A stretch of DNA of 64,000 nucleotides from Actinoplanes aureus (GCF_015704865.1 NZ_JADQTO010000006.1:218591-282590), one strand, 5' to 3'. Counted from the stretch's first letter, positions 19,343 through 29,106 are shown. A program made the numbers and translations. The notes: generated by a model from the sequence alone, not told the origin.

Positions 19343-19368
19343 AGGGCCCCGGGTTTCCCCGGGGCCCT
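19343..19368. terminator. Strong bidirectional terminator hairpin
   Basis: An 11-bp perfect GC stem (AGGGCCCCGGG at 19343-19353 paired with 19358-19368) closes a four-base loop. It lies nine bases after the esterase stop and seven bases from the end of the convergent yggT-like gene. Confidence 0.85.
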
Positions 19369-19374
19369 TCGAAA

Positions 19375-19647
19375 TCAGATCAGTGCGCGCAGCACGCTGA
19401 TGCCGAGGAAGAGCACGATGAAGGCCAGGTCGATCGAGACGCCGCCGACCCGCAGCGGCGGCAGCACCTTACGGACCGGAGCCAGGATCGGCTCGGTCAC
19501 CGCGGTCACGCCGCTCGTCGCCCGCGACCGGAACGACCCCGGCATCGCCGGACCGGCCAAGGCCACGCTCCAGTCGAGGACCGCACGTGCGACCAGCAGC
19601 AGCTGAACGACGAGCAGAACCAGGTTGACCAGGGCGAGTAGACCCAT
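19375..19647 (-). CDS. YggT-family membrane protein
   Basis: A 90-residue protein with two membrane helices (MGLLALVNLVLLVVQLLLVA and LAFIVLFLGISVLRAL) around a conserved PILAPVRKVLPPLRVGGVSI loop, typical of YggT. In Gram-positive bacteria yggT usually sits near ftsZ/divIVA and is linked to envelope or division homeostasis. Here it is away from that cluster, so its role may differ. I start at 19647, five bases after GGAGG; an ATG ten codons upstream has no such site. Confidence 0.85.
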   Translation of the reverse strand: MGLLALVNLVLLVVQLLLVARAVLDWSVALAGPAMPGSFRSRATSGVTAVTEPILAPVRKVLPPLRVGGVSIDLAFIVLFLGISVLRALI

Positions 19648-19716
19648 CAGTACCTCCAGCTGGGGGATGTTCCTCAACTATGCGATGGGTTCCTGTGGGC
19701 TTGCTGAGCAGCGGTT

Positions 19717-20541
19717 TCAGTTGAAGTGATCCGGGTGCGGCCCGGTGCGGCCGTCACTCTCCAAGCCGTCGATCGCGACCATCTCATCGGCCGACAACTC
19801 GAAGTCGAACAGCGCCAGATTCTGCCGGATCCGGTCCGGCGTCACCGACTTCGGGATGATCACCCGGCCCTGCTGCACGTGCCAGCGCAGCACCACCTGC
19901 GCCGGGGTGCGGTCGTGGGCGGTGGCGATCCGGGTCACCGCCGGGTCGTCGAGCACCCCGGCCTGCGCCAGCGGGCTCCAGGCCTCGGTCACCACACCGA
20001 GCTCGGCGTTCGCCTCCTGCGCGGTCCGCTGCTGCAGTCGCGGGTGCACCTCGATCTGGTTTACCGCCGGGACGGTGCCGCCCAGGCCGGCGACGGCCCG
20101 CAGGTGCTCCGGCAGGAAGTTGGAGACGCCGATCGCGCGTATCCGGCCCTGCTGGTAGAGGTTCTCCATCGCCCGCCAGGTGTCCAGGTACTTGCCGTGC
20201 TTCGGGGTCGGCCAGTGGATCAGGTACAGATCGAGCACGTCCAGCCCGAGCCGGGCCACACTGGCGTCGAACGCGCGCAGCGTCTCGTCGTACCCCTGAT
20301 CGCTGTTCCACAGCTTGGTGGTGATGAACAGTTCGTCCCGCGGGATCCCGGACGCCTTCAGCGCGGTGCCGACGCCGGTCTCGTTCCCGTAGGCCGACGC
20401 CGTGTCGATGCTGCGATACCCGGCCTCCAACGCGGTGGCGACGGCGGCGGTGGTCTCCGTCTCCGGGATCTGGAAGACGCCGAAGCCGACCTGCGGCATC
20501 GAGATGCCGTTGTTGAGCGTGATGTCTGGCGTGGCCGCCAT
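19717..20541 (-). CDS. Aldo/keto reductase
   Basis: A 274-residue NADPH-dependent reductase of the AKR superfamily with a TIM-barrel fold. The catalytic tetrad is visible: Asp in YRSIDTASAYGNE, Tyr in the same segment, Lys in FITTKLWNSDQG and His in LYLIHWPTPKHG. The C-terminal cofactor site is VIIPKSVTPDRIRQN. Length and motifs match the 2,5-diketogluconate reductase/prostaglandin-F-synthase-like group, but the substrate cannot be assigned. It stands alone, followed upstream by the repeat-rich region. Confidence 0.9.
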   Translation of the reverse strand: MAATPDITLNNGISMPQVGFGVFQIPETETTAAVATALEAGYRSIDTASAYGNETGVGTALKASGIPRDELFITTKLWNSDQGYDETLRAFDASVARLGLDVLDLYLIHWPTPKHGKYLDTWRAMENLYQQGRIRAIGVSNFLPEHLRAVAGLGGTVPAVNQIEVHPRLQQRTAQEANAELGVVTEAWSPLAQAGVLDDPAVTRIATAHDRTPAQVVLRWHVQQGRVIIPKSVTPDRIRQNLALFDFELSADEMVAIDGLESDGRTGPHPDHFN

Positions 20542-20610
20542 GCGGGCCCTCCCGAATTGGTCGCGGGCGCACCCTCCAGGCGCGCGAACGCCTCTACTTC
20601 TACCCCTTTT

Positions 20611-20704
20611 GGGTACGCGCTACCGCCGTCCCGCCCGCACGGCCCCGTCCCGCCGAGCCGCGCGACCCGGCAGGTGAGCCGGGCCGCACCGCGACCGCCG
20701 GGCC
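20611..20704 (+). repeat. 94-bp dispersed intergenic repeat, copy 1
   Basis: This stretch begins GGGTACGCG and ends GCGACCGCCGGGCC. It aligns without gaps to the reverse complement of 29206-29299; I count 73 identical bases of 94. Both copies are intergenic. The repeat has no open frame in common and no terminal duplication that I can see. Confidence 0.6.
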
Positions 20705-21240
20705 CATGCAGCGGGTCCGGCTCGCGGCGCCGCAGGCGGCCGGCCCGCCAGCGCGGCCGCCGGGTTTCCGGGCCGGGGTGGTGGGCGGCCGGCGTGGCCG
20801 GCGGGTGCGGGGGGTGTCGCGGTGCGCGGCCCGCGCCAGGTGCGGAGGGGGAACGCGAGTGCGAGCGGCGCCCGGGATCCGCCGTGCGGGCGCTCGGGGG
20901 AGGCGATCCCGGTGGGGCGGCGGCCGGTCGTGTCACCGGGGGCCGCAGCGGGCTGGTCGCCGGGGTGGTGCGCGGCGCGATCTGGTTGACCGCCGGGTTC
21001 GTCGGTCGCGGGACTTTCGGTGCTGCCGGGCAGGGGTGGTCGGACACGCCGCGTCAGGCTGTGTGCGTGAGCGCTCAGCAGACGCTCGGCCGGCCGTGGT
21101 GGCCCGCCGCGCCCTCTGCGGGAGATGAGCCCGCGCCGGAGCCCGCATGACGCGGTTGCGCCTGGCGGCAGCGGACCGGGAATCAGGCTCCGCGCGTGCC
21201 GGCTGGTGGCGGCGGCGGATCGCGGGAGTGATCGGGGGAT

Positions 21241-21366
21241 GGGGCCGCGCGCGGTGGGGTGTGCCGCGGGGGCCGGGGGGATGGTGCCGCGCGCGGTGGG
21301 GTGTGCCGCGGGAGCCGGGGGGATGGTGCCGCGCGCCGTGGGGAGTGGCGGGGCGGCTGGGGGGAT
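21241..21366 (+). repeat. Three tandem 42-bp units
   Basis: Three consecutive 42-bp units end at 21282, 21324 and 21366, each finishing in a G-run followed by AT. Units 1 and 2 are nearly identical and unit 3 is diverged. As 42 is a multiple of three, any frame reads as 14-residue repeats, for example GWCRARWGVPREPG on the plus strand. Confidence 0.8.
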
Positions 21367-21484
21367 GGGGGATAGGCGGTCCGCCGGTGCGAGAGCCGGT
21401 GGCCGCGCCGGTGGGCTCACAGCCCGACCAGTCTGCGCGTCGGGGGCTGTCTCCGGCGGCCGGGCCGGTCCACTTCGCGGGACC

Positions 21485-21562
21485 GGACCTCCAGGTCGTG
21501 CGTCCGGCCGTCCGGTCCGGAGCGGACCTCCAGGTCGCGGGTGCGGCCGTCCGGACCGGGTG
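21485..21562 (+). repeat. Two tandem 39-bp units
   Basis: Two copies of a 39-bp unit start at 21485 and 21524 with GGACCTCCAGGTCG and share GGCCGTCCGG. On the minus strand one frame reads them as two 13-residue repeats (PDGRTxDLEVRSG). Confidence 0.7.
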
Positions 21563-21797
21563 CGGGCGGTCGGATCGGTGCGGGTAGGCCACCGCCACCG
21601 GCGGTGACCTGCGGATTCAGGGGGCGGCCGGCCTCCCCGGAAGCCCCCGGCGGAGCGCCTTCGCCGGGGGTCGCGGTCGTGCTCCGGGATCCGTCAACCG
21701 GCATCGCCTCGGCTCGATTCATGGCGCTCATTATTGAGGAACGTCCATTTAACGCAAGGGCCTCATGGGGGCGTTTACGGCGCGGAAACAACTTTCC

Positions 21798-23258
21798 TCA
21801 GAACGGGTACGCCGGCGGCTTGTCCCGGACGGTGACCCAGCGGGTCTCGGTGAACGCCTCCACGTTGGCCGCCGCGCCACCGAAACGGGAACCGGTTCCG
21901 GAGGCCGAGACGCCGCCGAACGGGCTGTTCGCCTCGTCGCTGACGGTCTGGTCGTTGATGTGCACGATGCCGGTCGGGATCTGGTCGGCCAGGGCCAGGC
22001 CGCGCATCACGTCGCGGGTCACGATGCCGAGCGAGAGGCCGTACTCGCTGGCGGTGGCGAGCCGGACCGCCTCCTCGGTGTCGCGGAACCGCAGCACCGG
22101 CGCGACCGGCCCGAAGATCTCCTCGGTGAAGGCCGGGGTGTCGTCGGCGACGTCGGCGAGCACCGTGGGGGAGTAGAAGAGATCCTCGTACCGGCCGCCG
22201 GCCGCGACCCGGGCGCCGCGTTCGCCGGAACGGGTCACCACACTGTGGATCTTGTCGCGCTGCCCGGCGTCGATGATCGGGCCGAGCACCACGGTCTCCC
22301 GGTTCGGGTCGCCGACCGGCAGGGCCTCCGCCTTCGCCGCCAGCCGGGCCACGAACTCGTCGTAGATCCGCTCGTGGACCAGGTGCCGGCCGGTCGTCAT
22401 GCAGATCTGGCCCTGATGGAACCAGGAACCGAAGGCCGCCGCGTCCACGGCCGCGCCGACGTCCGCGTCGTCCAGCACGACGAGCGCCGAGTTGCCGCCC
22501 AGTTCCAGGTGGGCTCGCTTGAGGTGCTGACCGGCCAGCGCGCCGACCCGGCGACCGGCCGCGGTGGAACCGGTGAACGAGATGACCCGTACCAGCGGGT
22601 GGGTGACCAGGGCCTCGCCGACGTCGGCGGCGCCGGGCAGCATCTGGAGGACGCCCTCCGGCAGGCCGGCCTCCTCGAAGATGCGGGCCAGGGTGACGCC
22701 GCCGGTCACCGCGGTCCGCGGATCCGGCTTGAGCAGCACCGCGTTGCCCAGCGCGAGGGCCGGCGCCACGGACCGGATGGCCAGGATGATCGGCACGTTG
22801 AACGGGGCGATCACGGCGACCACGCCGGCCGGGACCCGCCGGGACATCGAGAGGCGCGGCTCCTCGCTGGGCAGCAGCTCGCCGTACGGCCGGCTGGGCA
22901 GCCCGGCCGCCTCGTAGCACTCCTGCTCGGCGACGTGCAGCGCGAACCCGGCCATCGGCGGGATGGCGCCGACCTCGCGGACGTTCCACCGGGAGATCTC
23001 CTCGGCGTGCTCGGTCCACAGCCGGGCGGCCCGCCGGAGCACCGCCGCGCGGGCCGGGTGCGGGGTGGCGGCCCAGCTCTTCTGCGCCTCGGCGGCGCGC
23101 CGGGCGGCCTCGTCGACGTCTTCGGGCGTGGCCCGCCCGATCCGCCCGAGCACGTCGCCGGTCGCGGGTTCGACGACGTCGTACGCGTCACCTCGCCCCG
23201 GCTTCCACTCGCCGCCGATGAAGATGTTGCCGGTCCAGATTTTCTCGTCGAGGAGCAT
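21798..23258 (-). CDS. Aldehyde dehydrogenase, benzaldehyde/vanillin dehydrogenase-like
   Basis: A 486-residue NAD(P)-dependent aldehyde dehydrogenase. The general-base Glu is in AHLELGGNSALVVL, the catalytic Cys in HQGQICMTTGRHLV, and the cofactor-binding segment is ISFTGSTAAGRRVG. EEIFGPVAPV and NDQTVSDEANSPFGGV are typical of the benzaldehyde/vanillin dehydrogenase branch. It would oxidise aromatic aldehydes to acids. It is the gene downstream of the IclR regulator on the same strand, and its promoter region contains a GTTC-N9-GAAC palindrome also found in front of the second aldehyde dehydrogenase, suggesting joint control. Confidence 0.9.
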   Translation of the reverse strand: MLLDEKIWTGNIFIGGEWKPGRGDAYDVVEPATGDVLGRIGRATPEDVDEAARRAAEAQKSWAATPHPARAAVLRRAARLWTEHAEEISRWNVREVGAIPPMAGFALHVAEQECYEAAGLPSRPYGELLPSEEPRLSMSRRVPAGVVAVIAPFNVPIILAIRSVAPALALGNAVLLKPDPRTAVTGGVTLARIFEEAGLPEGVLQMLPGAADVGEALVTHPLVRVISFTGSTAAGRRVGALAGQHLKRAHLELGGNSALVVLDDADVGAAVDAAAFGSWFHQGQICMTTGRHLVHERIYDEFVARLAAKAEALPVGDPNRETVVLGPIIDAGQRDKIHSVVTRSGERGARVAAGGRYEDLFYSPTVLADVADDTPAFTEEIFGPVAPVLRFRDTEEAVRLATASEYGLSLGIVTRDVMRGLALADQIPTGIVHINDQTVSDEANSPFGGVSASGTGSRFGGAAANVEAFTETRWVTVRDKPPAYPF

Positions 23259-23326
23259 GGTCGCTCGCCTCCCGGTGCGCAGGGTGCGCTGACGGTAAGC
23301 CCATGTTTCCGGCAGATCAACGAGTT

Positions 23327-23343
23327 GTTCGGCTGATCCGAAC
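23327..23343. promoter_or_regulatory. IclR-type operator candidate upstream of the first aldehyde dehydrogenase
   Basis: GTTCGGCTGATCCGAAC has perfect 6-bp arms (GTTCGG/CCGAAC). It lies 69 bases upstream of the aldehyde dehydrogenase start. It shares its outer GTTC-N9-GAAC pattern with the site at 24192-24208. Confidence 0.55.
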
Positions 23344-23366
23344 GCGGATTCGGAGAATCAGAACCA

Positions 23367-24173
23367 TCAGCGGTGACCGAGCCGGGTGGAGATCTCCGCG
23401 GCGGTGTGCCGCAGCGGCCGCTCCAGACGGGCGACCACGGTGTCCGCGGTGGTCGACCAGACGGTCAGGTGCACCGCGATGTTGACCGCGGCGACCACCT
23501 GCCCGGTCCGGTCGCGGACCGGTGCGGCGACCGAGCGCAGTCCCGACGCCAGCTCCTCGTCGTTCACCGCCACCCCGGACTGCCGGATCCTCGCCAGCGC
23601 GGCGGTGAGCTGCTCCCGGTTGGTGAGCGTCTTCGGCCCGCGGCGCGCGAAGTCGGTACGGTCCAGCAGCCCTCGCAGCACGCCCGGCTCCTGGTACGCC
23701 AGCAGCACCTTCCCCATCGACGTGCAGTACGCCGGCAGCCGCGACCCGACGTGCAGGTTCAGCCCCATCGCGAACCCGCCGGCCCGGCAGCTGCGCCGCC
23801 GCTCCACGTAGATGATGTCGGTGCCGTCGAGCACCGCCATGCTCACCGTGTACCCGGTCTCGTCCGCGAGCGCCTGCAGATACGGCGCCGCCACCCGGTT
23901 GATCTCCAGGGAGTTGACCGCGGCGAACCCGAGGTCGACCACCCGTGGCCCCAGCGAGTACTTCTTGGTCTCCGGGTCCTGCTCCAGGTAACCGAGCCGG
24001 GCCAGGGTGGCCACGTACCGGTGGGTGGTGCTCTTGTTCAGCGAGACGGCGCGGGACAGGTCGGCGATGCCGAGCACCGGCCGGGACTCGCTGAACGACG
24101 ACAGGATCGTCAGGCCGCGCTCCAGGGACTGGGAGAACGCGGCGCTGGAGGTGGCTTCCTCGTCGGCGGTCAT
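23367..24173 (-). CDS. IclR-family transcriptional regulator
   Basis: A 268-residue regulator. The N-terminal winged helix (about 12-75) contains SLERGLTILSSFSESRPVLG and the recognition helix SLNKSTTHRYVATLARLGYL. The C-terminal IclR effector domain has GLNLHVGSRLPAYCTSMGKVLLAY and the VAAPVRDRTGQVVAAVNIA signature. It resembles PcaR-type regulators of aromatic catabolism. I start at ATG 24173; an in-frame ATG at 24218 would begin inside a perfect palindrome. The gene lies between two aldehyde dehydrogenase genes and probably controls both through palindromes at 23327 and 24179. Confidence 0.88.
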   Translation of the reverse strand: MTADEEATSSAAFSQSLERGLTILSSFSESRPVLGIADLSRAVSLNKSTTHRYVATLARLGYLEQDPETKKYSLGPRVVDLGFAAVNSLEINRVAAPYLQALADETGYTVSMAVLDGTDIIYVERRRSCRAGGFAMGLNLHVGSRLPAYCTSMGKVLLAYQEPGVLRGLLDRTDFARRGPKTLTNREQLTAALARIRQSGVAVNDEELASGLRSVAAPVRDRTGQVVAAVNIAVHLTVWSTTADTVVARLERPLRHTAAEISTRLGHR

Positions 24174-24178
24174 GCCGC

Positions 24179-24218
24179 ATGGTAGCCACGCGTTCGGACA
24201 GCCGGAACGCGCTACCAT
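24179..24218. promoter_or_regulatory. Long palindrome in the iclR-aldehyde dehydrogenase divergent promoter
   Basis: Outer arms ATGGTAGC (24179-24186) and GCTACCAT (24211-24218) are perfectly complementary. Inside them, GCGTTC pairs with GAACGC, and the core is GTTCGGACAGCCGGAAC (24192-24208). It ends ten bases before the aldehyde dehydrogenase ATG and begins five bases from the regulator start, ideal for autoregulation and control of the divergent gene. Confidence 0.65.
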
Positions 24219-24228
24219 CGCGAACGCT

Positions 24229-25695
<1,467 letters not shown>

Positions 25696-25708
25696 GTGAT
25701 CGAGCGGG

Positions 25709-26164
25709 CTAGGCGGCGGCCGCGGCCTGGTTGTTCCAGTTGGTGACCACGACGCCGAGCACGAAGATCTGCACCGGCAGCGGCAGGCCGGGCAGTTCGG
25801 CGGCGACGTCGCCGCGCCAGGCGCTGGTCCGCTTGATCCGGCCGATCACGGTTTCGCCGTCCATCAGCTGCTCGTCGCTGCCGCGCCACAGCGAGTCGCG
25901 CTTGAACTCGTAGGTCCGCCCACCGGCGTGCACCCGCCACTGCTTACGGCCGACCCGCTCGGCCTCGGCGAGCACCGCGTCCCGTGAGTCGGTCATCGTG
26001 TACCGCGTGCCCCAGCCGTTGGCGCCGATCCGGTAGGCGTGCCCGTCGAGTTCGAACCGTCCGCCGCTGGTCCAGGAGTTGCCGTCCCAGACCGCGATCG
26101 GGGTGGCGTCGTTGCTGATCTCGTACCGGTTCCGCCACATGCTCGTACGTCGCGCCTTCAGCAT
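25709..26164 (-). CDS. LURP-one/tubby-like domain protein
   Basis: A 151-residue protein that looks like a LURP-one-related (tubby C-terminal-like) beta-barrel: RYEISNDATPIAVWDG, YRIGANGWGTRYTMTDS, AEAERVGRKQWRVHAGGRTYEFKR and a hydrophobic C-terminal helix PVQIFVLGVVVTNWNNQ. Related scramblase-like folds bind lipids, but no function is known for bacterial members. Its ATG overlaps the stop of the upstream leucine dehydrogenase-like gene by seven bases (ATGCTGA), so it is translationally coupled to that enzyme. The family assignment is from fold-like pattern only. Confidence 0.65.
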   Translation of the reverse strand: MLKARRTSMWRNRYEISNDATPIAVWDGNSWTSGGRFELDGHAYRIGANGWGTRYTMTDSRDAVLAEAERVGRKQWRVHAGGRTYEFKRDSLWRGSDEQLMDGETVIGRIKRTSAWRGDVAAELPGLPLPVQIFVLGVVVTNWNNQAAAAA

Positions 26165-27216
26165 GCCGCCAGCATAGAAGCCGTTCGCTCGCTGGCGAGG
26201 AACTCGGCGAGCCGGGTGGCCGCGGCGGCCGGGGTGGACGAGGTCTCCCGGGCGGCGTGCAGGATCTTCGCCAGGGTGTCGCCGATCCCGTCGATCCGGG
26301 CGCTGATCTGTGCTTCGGTCTCGTGGTGCAGTTCGGCGGCGACGGCGTGCACGATGCCGCCGGCGCTGACCACCACGTCCGGCGCCCAGAGGATGCCCCG
26401 CTCGTGCAGCAGATCGGCGGTCGACAGGACGTCGAGCTGGTTGTTGGCCGGACCGGCGATCGCCGAGCAGCTCAGCCGCGGCACGGTGTCCGGGGTGAGC
26501 AGCCCGCCGAGCGCGGCGGGGATCAGCACGTCGACCTCGGCGGTCAGGCAGTCGTGCGGGTCGGTCCAGGTGGCACCGTACTCGGCGGCCACCTCGCGCC
26601 GGGACGGGTCGACGTCGGCGGCCACCAGGTGGGCCGCGCCGGCCGACGCGAGCAGCCGGAGCACATGCGTGCCGACGCGGCCCAGCCCGAGCACGGCGAA
26701 GCTGCGGCCGGTCAGGTCCGGCGAGCCGAACCGCTCGACGGCGACGGCGCGCAGGGCGGCCAGGACACCGGCGGCGGTGTGCGGGGAGGAGTCGCCGCTG
26801 CCGCCGGCCTCCGCCGGGCGGCAGAAGACGTGCTGGGTACGCTCGCCGATCGTCACCATGTCGGCGGGCCCGGTGCCCACGTCCGGGCCGGTGGCGTACG
26901 TCCCGTGCAGCCCGGCGATCACGTCCCCGGCGTCGAGCAGCGCGTCCCGCCGCCGGGCCGGGGTGAGAATATGCCCGGCCGGCAGCGCGATCACGGTCTT
27001 CCCGCCGCCGTGTGGCAGCCCGGCGAGGGCCGCTTTCCCGGTCATCGCGGCGGACAGGCGCAACGCGTCGTCGAGCCCGTCCCGCCAGTCCGGGTAGGCG
27101 GCCAGCCGGCATCCGCCGATCGCCTGCCCGAGGACCGTGGAGTGGACCGCGACGACGATCGGCACGCCGGACCGGTGGCCCCGCTCGACGACGACACGCT
27201 GGGGCTGGAACGACAT
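26158..27216 (-). CDS. Glu/Leu/Phe/Val dehydrogenase, leucine/valine dehydrogenase-like
   Basis: A 352-residue NAD-dependent amino-acid dehydrogenase that deaminates branched-chain or aromatic amino acids. The N-terminal domain has GQAIGGCRLAAYPDWRD and the substrate/catalytic Lys in GLPHGGGKTVIALP; TGPDVGTGPADM follows. The Rossmann domain starts at FAVLGLGRVGTHVLRLL, and GPANNQLD ends the active-site region. GGGAGG lies five bases before the ATG at 27216. It is divergent from an Lrp/AsnC regulator (100-bp gap), the usual arrangement for a regulator that controls an amino-acid catabolic gene. Confidence 0.9.
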   Translation of the reverse strand: MSFQPQRVVVERGHRSGVPIVVAVHSTVLGQAIGGCRLAAYPDWRDGLDDALRLSAAMTGKAALAGLPHGGGKTVIALPAGHILTPARRRDALLDAGDVIAGLHGTYATGPDVGTGPADMVTIGERTQHVFCRPAEAGGSGDSSPHTAAGVLAALRAVAVERFGSPDLTGRSFAVLGLGRVGTHVLRLLASAGAAHLVAADVDPSRREVAAEYGATWTDPHDCLTAEVDVLIPAALGGLLTPDTVPRLSCSAIAGPANNQLDVLSTADLLHERGILWAPDVVVSAGGIVHAVAAELHHETEAQISARIDGIGDTLAKILHAARETSSTPAAAATRLAEFLASERTASMLAAC

Positions 27217-27287
27217 GGCGGCCTCCCGTACATCTGCTGCTCGGTCGGCGTCGACGCTAGGACGTTGCCCGGACCCGGAACGAAGTC

Positions 27288-27304
27288 GCCGAACGAAATT
27301 CGGC
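27288..27304. promoter_or_regulatory. Candidate Lrp-family operator
   Basis: GCCGAACGAAATTCGGC is a perfect 6-bp-arm palindrome around CGAAA. It lies 12 bases upstream of the lrp-like start and 71 bases upstream of the divergent dehydrogenase start. Confidence 0.45.
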
Positions 27305-27316
27305 TTGAGTGCGAAG

Positions 27317-27781
27317 ATGGCGGCCGTGGACGACATTGATTCGGCGCTGGTACGAGAACTCCAGACGAACGCCCGGCAGACCAACCGGGACCTGGCGAGC
27401 GCGGTCGGCATCGCGCCGTCGACCTGCCTGGAACGGGTGCGGCTGCTGCGCGACCGGGGTGTGATCACCGGCTACCACGCGGAGGTGAGCCTGACCGCGC
27501 TCGGCCGGGAGGTCCAGGCGCTGCTGCATGTGCAGGTCCGGCCGCTGACCCGGGCGGTGATCGAGGGCTTCAAGTCGTACGCGGCCGGCCTGCCCGAGGT
27601 GCTGAGCGTCTTCGTGCTGGCCGGCGGCGACGACTTCCTGGTGCACGTCGCGGTGCCCAGTGTGGACAGCCTGCACGCGTTCCTGATGGACCGGTTCTCC
27701 GACCGCCGGGAGATCGTCGGGTTCCGCAGCTCGATCATCTACCAGCACGCCCGGAACCGGGTGATGGAGCCGCTCGACTAG
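27317..27781 (+). CDS. Lrp/AsnC-family regulator
   Basis: A 154-residue regulator. The N-terminal HTH is DIDSALVRELQTNARQTN to STCLERVRLLRDRGVI, and the C-terminal ligand domain includes LGREVQALLHVQVRP and VLAGGDDFLVHVAVPSVDSL. It should sense an amino acid (probably leucine or valine) as an octamer or dimer. The divergent leucine dehydrogenase-like gene is the obvious target, and the palindrome at 27288 is the candidate site. The start could also be GTG at 27326, three codons later. The downstream convergent HAD gene ends four bases away. Confidence 0.9.
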   Translation: MAAVDDIDSALVRELQTNARQTNRDLASAVGIAPSTCLERVRLLRDRGVITGYHAEVSLTALGREVQALLHVQVRPLTRAVIEGFKSYAAGLPEVLSVFVLAGGDDFLVHVAVPSVDSLHAFLMDRFSDRREIVGFRSSIIYQHARNRVMEPLD

Positions 27782-27784
27782 ATC

Positions 27785-28375
27785 TCAGCGCAACCAGGGC
27801 GGCGGGACCCGCACCGAGGCCATCCCCGCCGCCGTCGCCGCCTGCACGCCGAGGTCGGTGTCCTCGAAGACCAGGCACGCCTCCGGCGGCACGCCGATCA
27901 GCCGGGCGCCGAGCAGGTACGCCTCCGGGTCCGGCTTCGGGGTCACGTAGTCGCCCGCACAGACCAGCACCTCGAACCGATCCAGCAGCCCGAGCGCCTC
28001 GAGGGAGGCGACCACGGCCGGCCGGGTGCTGCCGGACACCACCCCGAACGGCACCCGCCGGTACGCGTCCTCGATGTGCCAGAGCACCCCCGGCACGGCT
28101 CGCATGTCGGCCAGCCCCGCCTGGAACACCTCTTCCTGCCGGGCGGCGACCGCCGCGACCGGCATCCGCAGGCCCTGCCGCTCGTTCAGTTCGGCGATGA
28201 TGTCCGCCACCGGCCGGCCGCCCCACGCGTAGAACTGTTCCTCGGGAAAGTCGCACCCCCACTCGCCGAGCACGGTCTGCCAGGCGCGGTAGTGCACCGG
28301 CATCGAGTCGGTGATGGTGCCGTCGCAGTCGAAGAGGTAGGCCCGGAACTCGCCCGGAGGCAGGGGAAGCAGCAC
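27785..28375 (-). CDS. HAD-superfamily phosphatase, beta-phosphoglucomutase-like
   Basis: A 196-residue HAD hydrolase, subfamily I with a helical cap. Motif I is LFDCDGTITDSMPVHY (Asp nucleophile and Asp acid/base), motif II is VVSGST, motif III is the Lys in TPKPDPEAYL and motif IV is FEDTDLGVQAA. These fit a phosphosugar phosphatase or beta-phosphoglucomutase; the cap alone does not decide between them. It follows the Lrp gene convergently. No sugar transporter or phosphorylase is adjacent. Confidence 0.88.
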   Translation of the reverse strand: MLLPLPPGEFRAYLFDCDGTITDSMPVHYRAWQTVLGEWGCDFPEEQFYAWGGRPVADIIAELNERQGLRMPVAAVAARQEEVFQAGLADMRAVPGVLWHIEDAYRRVPFGVVSGSTRPAVVASLEALGLLDRFEVLVCAGDYVTPKPDPEAYLLGARLIGVPPEACLVFEDTDLGVQAATAAGMASVRVPPPWLR

Positions 28376-28473
28376 CGGCGCAGGGTAGCGGGCAGCGTCG
28401 ATACCGCCCGGCGCGACGCTTCGGACAGTGGCGCGGCTTACCCGCGGCCCCGCGGCGTGGCAGGTTTGACGGC

Positions 28474-29097
28474 ATGGACTATCGCCGAACGTACCGGTCC
28501 GCGGCCATCGCCTTCGCCGACCTGGTCTCCCGCATCCCGCCGGACCGCCTGGACGGCCCGGGTCTCGGCGACTGGACGCTGCGGGACCTGCTCGGGCACA
28601 CCGTCAGCTCGGCGCTGCGCCAGGTGCCGGTGGTGCTGTCCGAGAAGGCACCCACGCTGCTGGTCGGTTCCCCGGAGGGCTACTTCGCGGTGGCCCGCAG
28701 CGCCCCGCCGGAACTCGTAGCGGCCGCCCGGTCGGCGTCCACCGACGACGCCCGGGACACCGGAAAGGCGCTCGGCGACCAGCCGTCGACCCTCATCAGC
28801 GACTACATCGGCCGCGCCACGTCGGCCCTGGCCGGCGCCGGCGACGACGACCTGGTGGCCACGCCGGCCGGCGGCATGCGGGTCCGCGACTGGTTGCCGA
28901 CCCGCACGTTCGAGCTGGTCGTGCACGGCACCGACATAGCGGCGGCGGCCTCCGAGCCGATCTCCTTCGACGCCGGCACCCTCGCCGAGGCCGCATCACT
29001 CGCGGCCCGCATGGCCGTCGCCGCCGGCGACGGCCCCGAGCTCCTGCGCGCCCTCACCGGCCGCACATCCCTCCCGGCGGGCTTCTCCGTGATCTAA
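28474..29097 (+). CDS. Mycothiol-dependent maleylpyruvate isomerase-family protein
   Basis: A 207-residue DinB-fold protein. The first helix-turn has LGDWTLRDLLGHTVSSAL, whose His is the usual metal ligand, and a second His is in FELVVHGTDIA. This pattern is typical of the actinobacterial mycothiol-dependent maleylpyruvate isomerase N-terminal domain family. The metabolic substrate is unknown. It faces the end of putA across a structured repeat region. Confidence 0.8.
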   Translation: MDYRRTYRSAAIAFADLVSRIPPDRLDGPGLGDWTLRDLLGHTVSSALRQVPVVLSEKAPTLLVGSPEGYFAVARSAPPELVAAARSASTDDARDTGKALGDQPSTLISDYIGRATSALAGAGDDDLVATPAGGMRVRDWLPTRTFELVVHGTDIAAAASEPISFDAGTLAEAASLAARMAVAAGDGPELLRALTGRTSLPAGFSVI

Positions 29098-29106
29098 AAC
29101 ATCCTC

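Larger units (their letters stand above)
20542..21797. other. 1.25-kb stretch without a convincing gene
   Basis: Several overlapping open frames cross this region on both strands, but none has a recognisable domain. All are Arg/Pro/Gly-rich, and three frames stay open at once, as expected for extreme-GC noncoding DNA. It contains a 94-bp dispersed repeat, three 42-bp tandem units and two 39-bp tandem units. The best coding candidate is a minus-strand frame starting near 21721 (MNRAEAMPVDGSRSTT...), ending at 21417. It has no ribosome site but a plausible TTGCGT/ATAATG promoter pair upstream. I rate that gene as unlikely. Confidence 0.6.

Noticed and set aside
19726..21150. 474-codon plus-strand frame across the aldo/keto reductase and the repeat region
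   Set aside because: Its first half is the shadow of the aldo/keto reductase; the second half is low-complexity Gly/Arg sequence.
21241..21366. Possible CRISPR-like array
   Set aside because: The 42-bp units are directly contiguous with no unique spacers, so it is a simple tandem repeat.
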